A DNA stretch of 10,188 nucleotides from Dehalococcoidia bacterium UBA1123 (GTDB taxonomy: Bacteria; Chloroflexota; Dehalococcoidia; Lucifugimonadales; UBA1123), in NCBI GenBank assembly GCA_002313895.1, contig DCAW01000089.1, positions 1 through 10,188 on the forward strand, read 5' to 3'. Shown here piece after piece: positions 6,284-10,188 of this stretch. Below the pieces are notes generated by a model. That model saw only the letters and a program-made list of their open reading frames with translations. It made no database searches and was not told the DNA's origin. Position numbers and translations under genes: made by a program. Numbering within the stretch: position 1 is the stretch's first letter; every line of letters starts with the position of its first letter.

Positions 6284-6311
6284 ATTATCACGGTTAACGG
6301 CGCTCACGCAA
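6284..6311 (-). promoter_or_regulatory. possible promoter for the zinc-ribbon gene
   Basis: On the minus strand, TTGCGT (6311-6306) and GATAAT (6289-6284) are separated by 16 bp. The -10 matches five of six positions and the -35 only three. It lies about 50 nt before the GTG start, in the 144-nt gap after holA. Confidence 0.3.
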
Positions 6312-6377
6312 TCACTAGAAATGAGTAGAAGACGGGTGAAAAACGGGTAATATATCGAAGTGGGAGGAAGGCGCGGT

Positions 6378-7376
6378 CTAACCCAGGGACAGTTCAGCGA
6401 TCAGCAATTCCAGGGTTAGTTGATCGTCCATCGACGACATGGATTTCATCGCGAGATCGGTGTCGACCAGTTTGTGATGCATGTGCTTCAGTCGTTCAAA
6501 GGACAGCCTGCTTTCTTGGCGAAGCGTCCGGGTGACTGCGAAAGAAGGCAGGCGCAATCGTTGGCCGATCTCGTTGGACGGCGCTTGGCGGGTCCGCATG
6601 TCCTTTGCCAGCAGAAGAAGGCGCACCTGCCGGGCGATCATCGTTATCACGTAGGATGCAGGCTGGCCTGCGTCGGTTATCTGGCGGGCCATGCGGATGG
6701 CGTCGCCTGTTCTACCTTCGACGACCGCGTCCACGGCCTGAAATATGCTCGCCTCTCGGACGTAGGCGACCATGCGCTCCACGTCCTGCTGTCTCACCGG
6801 CTGACCGTCGCGGTACAGCGCCAGCTTCCGAAGTTCGGCGTCCAAGATGCGGGGCTGTCGGCCAACCGAGTCGGCCAGAGCCGCCACCGCCCGAGGCTCA
6901 ATATCCATGCCGTGCTTGGCGGCGCGCTGAGAAATCCAGCTTCCGATTTCGTTGCCTCTAGGCAGGGCGAACACTTTCTCCTTGCTCAGAGGTTTGAGTT
7001 TGGTTAGCAGGGTGTTGTTGCCGGTCAGAAGACCGTCCGTGAATACTAGGTCCGTTGTTGGAGGGAGTCCGTCAAGCTGTCCGGCCAGTTCGATCCACGG
7101 GCCGACGGCGTTCCTCTGACTGTTGCCGTTGGAATTGGAGCGCGAGTAACGGCCTCGCTCAAATCTGGACAGCAGACCTCGGACGATCACCAGCCGTCGA
7201 TCCGCCATGAAGGGAATCGTGAACGCGGCAGCCGCCAACTCCTCAGGAGTCAGGCTATTGGCCTCCAGGACTGTGACATTCACGTCGCGAAGCTCGGCGG
7301 GGCCGGCATCGGCCTTCATCGCGGCCACCGTCTCCTCGACGCTTACGTCGTCCTCTCCATGAATCAGGTAGATCAA
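6378..7376 (-). CDS. holA: DNA polymerase III subunit delta
   Basis: 332 residues, the normal length. Delta is the clamp-loader wrench that opens the beta sliding clamp within the delta/tau/delta-prime complex. The N-terminus MIYLIHGEDDVSVEE is typical of bacterial delta. The AAA-like domain I (about 1-140) includes IPFMADRRLVIVRGL (54-68). Domain II (about 141-205) has the characteristic LDAELRKLALY (178-188). Domain III, the collar, follows VREASIFQAVDAVVEGR (207-222) and includes ARQVRLLLLAKDM. A short Ser/Asn/Arg-rich loop (about 75-90, RYSRSNSNGNSQRN) is an unstructured insertion after the clamp-contact region. It starts with TTG (7376-7374), with AGGGA about 8 nt upstream; no other start gives the family N-terminus. 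The stop is TAG. The gene stands 144 nt upstream of the broken zinc-ribbon gene and 143 nt downstream of the permease. Confidence 0.93.
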   Translation of the reverse strand: MIYLIHGEDDVSVEETVAAMKADAGPAELRDVNVTVLEANSLTPEELAAAAFTIPFMADRRLVIVRGLLSRFERGRYSRSNSNGNSQRNAVGPWIELAGQLDGLPPTTDLVFTDGLLTGNNTLLTKLKPLSKEKVFALPRGNEIGSWISQRAAKHGMDIEPRAVAALADSVGRQPRILDAELRKLALYRDGQPVRQQDVERMVAYVREASIFQAVDAVVEGRTGDAIRMARQITDAGQPASYVITMIARQVRLLLLAKDMRTRQAPSNEIGQRLRLPSFAVTRTLRQESRLSFERLKHMHHKLVDTDLAMKSMSSMDDQLTLELLIAELSLG

Positions 7377-7416
7377 TTTTTCTTTCCCTGGCGGGCGCTA
7401 TTGAACTCGTTCCGTG

Positions 7417-7503
7417 CCATACTGAGCGGCAGCGAAGCATCTGGTCGCAAAAAGCCAAGCGTGCCTCTCACGTGACCAGATTCTTCACTGCGATTCAGAA
7501 TGG
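7417..7503. repeat. palindromic dispersed repeat, copy 2 (well-formed)
   Basis: The left arm is 7417-7446 (CCATACTGAG...CGAAGCATCTGGTC) and the right arm is 7474-7503 (GACCAGATTCTTC...CAGAATGG). By eye they are inverted repeats with 24 of 30 positions pairing. The 27-nt centre contains a second small stem, CGTG/CACG (7460-7463 and 7469-7472). The element begins 16 nt beyond the permease stop in the permease's direction and ends 40 nt before the holA TTG. From memory, the words CTGAGCG-CAGCGAAG-ATCT and GATTCTTC-CTCAGAATG recur in palindromes scattered through Chloroflexota and other environmental genomes. That is recollection, not a search. Possible roles are transcript 3'-end stabilisation or termination, or a non-autonomous mobile repeat. 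Confidence 0.75.
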
Positions 7504-7519
7504 ACATCGCCTGTACAGA

Positions 7520-9955
7520 CTATTCCATGATTCGGAGGGTGGATGGTAGGTTCATGCGGCGCAGTTTTCGGATAGTTAGCAGAGGGGCGGCGGCAACGGC
7601 GATGATTCCCAGGACCGAAGCGGTAGCCAGGTTCTTGGTAGAGATGATTACTTCCATGCGTAACTCAGGGAACACGTCTGGCAGGGCGGAGGTCAGTGTC
7701 CATTGGAGCAGGATGTAGCCTCCGATCAGGCCCACGACGGTCGCCAGCAGCCCGACGAAGAAACTTTCGACCATCGCCATCCGCAGAACGGTTCGTAACG
7801 GGACTCCGAAAGCCATCATCGTCGCATGCTCTCTGGCCCGCTCGTCCATGTTGATGCTGGTTGCGTTGTATGCAATCAGCAGCGCGAGAATCAGTATCAT
7901 GCCCTCAAGGAATTGCAGGATGCCCAGGAACTGGTCCATCTGCTCTCGAAGCACGTCTGTGGACGCCGACACTTTCTGCACCGAGCCGACGCCTGCCACC
8001 TCGAACAGTTCACGTTTCATCTGGTCGATGGATACTCCCTCGGCTGGCACGCCGTACACAGTGTTGACGAAACCTTCGATGCCCGTGATCCCCACGTAGG
8101 CCATGTCCATGAAGGTGTTGAACCTGAGGGGGTGAGGATGGATTCCCAACACTGGAAGTTGCGAATCTTTCAGCGAGAACAGCGCAGGGCCGCCGACGAC
8201 AGGATGCGTCATCGTGATGGTGTCGCCGACGGACACACCCAGGTCTTCGGCGGCTTTTTGGGCGATCACTAGGCCGAGGCTGGTTGCGTCCAGCCGACCT
8301 TCGATGGCCGTGGGTCGCCACAGGGGACTGTTGAAGTCGGTGAACCGAAGGAATACCTCCACCTCTACGCCGTCATTCTTCAAGATGCCTGCAAAACGCA
8401 GTCCGGTCTCCTGAGAGTCCAGAACCGGGGATTCCAACACCGCCCTGACCTGTCGAGAGTTGGCCTGATAGAAGCTGTCCAGGTCGATGGCAATTCGGTC
8501 TGGCTGGTCACCCAGGATTTCCTCATCGCTCTTGTCTATGGTCGCTATGAACGAGTCCAGCAGGCCCAGCACCAGCACAAGGACGGCGATTATCGCCGCG
8601 ATGCCGATGACCGTAACGATTGTGCGTCGGGGCGCTCTGGCAAGGTTGCGGAAGGGAATCTGAGAGTACGTGCCACCCGGCATATGGAACCCTTTCAGGA
8701 ACGAGGGAATTCCGGTCCCACGAGCAGCCAGATGACCGGTCCGTATGGCCTCCACCGGGTTCACTCGCAGTGCGCGCCAGACGGGGTAGGCGATGGCGAG
8801 AAAAGGAATGACAAACCCCAGCGCGGCCACCTGGGCAAACGTGATGGGCTGGAAGGGAGTTTTCCAGATGGGAAGCGGCATGAAATCAATGAGGAATCCC
8901 TTCATCAGCTCAGCGACGAGGAATCCCATGCCCAATCCGAAGGCAACGCCGAGCAGGGCAATCTGAGAGCCAAACAGAATAGGACGCAGCGCGATTACCC
9001 AGGTCGGCACGCCCAGAGCCATCGAGATTCCGATTTCCCGACGCTGGGCGTCGATCACTCGGCTGATGAGGTTAAACGCCGCGAACACCGCCCCGCCTAT
9101 GATCGCCACCGCCAGGATGTTGTAGAAAAGTTGGTCGCCTTCCACGTCCTCCGTGGTGACTCTGTAAGACGGGTCGTCGATCTTGGGAGTCGCGTTGCCT
9201 CCAATATCATCGAACAGGCTTTGCAGGGTCATTTCAAAGGCTTCCAGGTTCGTGCCGCTTGTTACTGTTAGAACCAGGTCGTTGACTGTGCCAGGTTCTT
9301 CAACCAGCCTTCCAGCCGTCTCCAGAGAAGTGAAAACCGCGGCGAAGTTGGCCTGGGCCAGCAGTCCGCCCTCCTCGGTCATCACCAGGAAGAATTCAGG
9401 CGTCAGGGCGTGTCCGACGTAGGCGAGGATTCGGTTTCCCGACAGTCTCAATTCGCCTTCGGAAGGCAGTTTGTAGAACTTGGCGAAGTTTCGTTCCAGC
9501 ATCACCACGTCGGAGCCAGCATCGGCGGCGGTCAGAGTGCGTCCGAGGTCAGGGAACAGCGTGTTGACGTGAGGGCCGTCCTCGGACACATCCACACCCA
9601 CGACGCGGCCCGGCACGATGATGGTTTCCTCTGGAGCGTCAATCGAGACCTGGGTTGATATGATCAATCGCTCCTCAGCCTCGCGGACGGAGTCAACCAG
9701 TGGACTGGTCGCGAGACGGTCGACCAGCGTTCCTTGAGAAACGAAACTTCCGACGCTGAGCTGAACGCGGAAGTCGTACATATTGGTGACGGCAAAGCTG
9801 GCGTCATTGGACGTGGTTCGCCAGACCGACGTGCTGGTAAGGCCTGCGTAAGTCCCAGTGCCGATGGCGATAACCAGGGCGATAGCGGCGACCTGAATCC
9901 AACGAGCGCGTAGGTCTCGCGACGACCATTTTAGGAGGAGCCAGGGGTTTATCAT
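7520..9955 (-). CDS. ABC transporter permease with two FtsX domains (MacB/LolC-like)
   Basis: 811 residues, predicted inner-membrane protein. It has the duplicated FtsX layout. TM1 is at about 20-40 (QVAAIALVIAIGTGTYAGL), followed by a large extracytoplasmic domain (about 45-275). TM2-4 are at about 279-299, 327-350 and 372-394. TM5 is at about 445-467, followed by a second outside domain (about 470-675). TM6-8 are at about 680-700, 727-750 and 776-797. Coupling-helix motifs that touch the ATPase follow TM2 and TM6: RREIGISMALGVPTWVI (305-321) and RAREHATMMAFGVPLRTVL (706-724). RVNPVEAIRTG (397-407) closes the first half. Such permeases work with a LolD/MacB-type ATPase in lipoprotein release, peptide or antibiotic export, or mechanotransmission; none of these can be chosen here. 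ATG start; an in-frame TAA lies 15 nt upstream, so no longer start exists. The ribosome site is poor. The partner ATPase may lie upstream beyond the window. Confidence 0.92.
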   Translation of the reverse strand: MINPWLLLKWSSRDLRARWIQVAAIALVIAIGTGTYAGLTSTSVWRTTSNDASFAVTNMYDFRVQLSVGSFVSQGTLVDRLATSPLVDSVREAEERLIISTQVSIDAPEETIIVPGRVVGVDVSEDGPHVNTLFPDLGRTLTAADAGSDVVMLERNFAKFYKLPSEGELRLSGNRILAYVGHALTPEFFLVMTEEGGLLAQANFAAVFTSLETAGRLVEEPGTVNDLVLTVTSGTNLEAFEMTLQSLFDDIGGNATPKIDDPSYRVTTEDVEGDQLFYNILAVAIIGGAVFAAFNLISRVIDAQRREIGISMALGVPTWVIALRPILFGSQIALLGVAFGLGMGFLVAELMKGFLIDFMPLPIWKTPFQPITFAQVAALGFVIPFLAIAYPVWRALRVNPVEAIRTGHLAARGTGIPSFLKGFHMPGGTYSQIPFRNLARAPRRTIVTVIGIAAIIAVLVLVLGLLDSFIATIDKSDEEILGDQPDRIAIDLDSFYQANSRQVRAVLESPVLDSQETGLRFAGILKNDGVEVEVFLRFTDFNSPLWRPTAIEGRLDATSLGLVIAQKAAEDLGVSVGDTITMTHPVVGGPALFSLKDSQLPVLGIHPHPLRFNTFMDMAYVGITGIEGFVNTVYGVPAEGVSIDQMKRELFEVAGVGSVQKVSASTDVLREQMDQFLGILQFLEGMILILALLIAYNATSINMDERAREHATMMAFGVPLRTVLRMAMVESFFVGLLATVVGLIGGYILLQWTLTSALPDVFPELRMEVIISTKNLATASVLGIIAVAAAPLLTIRKLRRMNLPSTLRIME

Positions 9956-9970
9956 CGAGGTGTCCGGTGG

Positions 9971-10136
9971 TTAGGTATCAGATTTCAGGTTTTAGGTTTT
10001 AGTATGATAACATCTAACAACTTATTGCGATATATAATTTTTTATTTTTGTCTAACTATCTAACATCTATACATCTAATCTCTAATTTCTAATCCAGCAT
10101 CAAGCATCTAGCAACTAGAAACCAGTATTTAGGTTA
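9971..10136. repeat. AT-rich tract of degenerate 7-bp repeats
   Basis: On the + strand, 9971-10005 divides cleanly into five heptamers of the type TTAGGTT/TCAGGTT. After an AT-rich core (about 10020-10050, with a T-run and TATATA), 10051-10136 reads as units of seven (two of them eight) that drift from TCTAACA and TCTAATC to CAGCATC, TAGCAAC, TAGAAAC, CAGTATT and TAGGTTA. Base composition drops sharply compared with both sides. The tract fills the upstream region of the permease gene (first base 9955). It resembles in style the short tandem heptamer repeats known from filamentous cyanobacteria, though the unit differs. Confidence 0.7.
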
Positions 10137-10188
10137 CTCGGTACAGCAACGGTCGGCTGGGGGCTGCATCACAGACAAAATGGGGAAT

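Noticed and set aside
6420..7007. Long + strand open frame opposite holA
   Set aside because: It is the antisense shadow of holA; its product resembles no family and holA is certain.
8684..9271. 195-codon + strand open frame opposite the permease
   Set aside because: Antisense shadow of the permease with a low-complexity, His/Arg/Gln-rich product and no ribosome site.
10021..10050. Possible -35 TAGACA and TATATA -10 on the minus strand before the permease
   Set aside because: Spacers are 11-14 bp, too short for a standard promoter; AT-rich sequence gives many such matches.
10129..10188. Minus-strand open frame entering from the right edge and ending LLYRVT at a TAA
   Set aside because: Only 19 codons and no recognisable motif; it could be the end of the gene upstream of the permease but cannot be supported.
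1..10188. CRISPR array, prophage, integrase or toxin-antitoxin system
   Set aside because: No regularly spaced identical repeats, and no recombinase, phage or toxin-like reading frame on either strand.

Overview
The window is bacterial chromosome of moderate-to-high GC. It carries seven full-length protein genes, one broken small gene that is easy to miss, and several non-coding repeat structures. Five of the eight reading frames start with GTG or TTG. The gene mix is a solitary PEP-utilizing swivel-domain protein, a class III CoA-transferase, a flavin-reductase-like protein, a mycothiol-type maleylpyruvate isomerase relative, and a MacB/FtsX-type permease. Together with the dispersed palindromes and degenerate heptamer tracts, this suggests an uncultured Chloroflexota (Dehalococcoidia or SAR202-like) lineage. 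That placement is inference from gene families; the window has no rRNA or other taxonomic marker.

Left part (1-5777, all + strand). A 384-residue protein of unknown function with an uncertain 5' end (136-1290) is followed by three consecutive stem-loops, the last of which looks like a terminator. Four separately spaced genes follow: a PEP-utilizing mobile-domain protein (1507-3087), a CaiB/BaiF-family CoA-transferase (3160-4266), a flavin-reductase/split-barrel protein (4354-4866) and a DinB/maleylpyruvate-isomerase-family protein (4956-5777). The gaps between them are 72-90 nt. At least two of these genes have a convincing extended -10 promoter of their own, so this looks like a functional neighbourhood of small-molecule metabolism and not one tight operon.

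Middle (5778-6377). There is no long ORF here, but two things are present. One is a decayed copy of a roughly 90-bp palindromic repeat (5802-5892). The other is a minus-strand zinc-ribbon gene of 88 codons (6233-5967) with CxxC...CxxC, interrupted by a single in-frame TAG at codon 20.

Right part (6378-10188, minus strand). holA (DNA polymerase III delta) lies downstream of a second copy of the same palindrome (7417-7503). That copy directly abuts the 3' end of an 811-residue ABC-transporter permease with two FtsX domains (9955-7520). Upstream of the permease is an AT-rich tract of degenerate 7-bp repeats (9971-10136). The permease's ATPase is not in the window.

The observations most worth following are the paired palindromes placed just after gene ends, the amber-interrupted zinc-ribbon gene, the heptamer tract, the Asp-to-Asn change at the expected catalytic position of the CoA-transferase, and the PEP-utilizing protein that lacks any ATP-grasp or PEP-binding domain.
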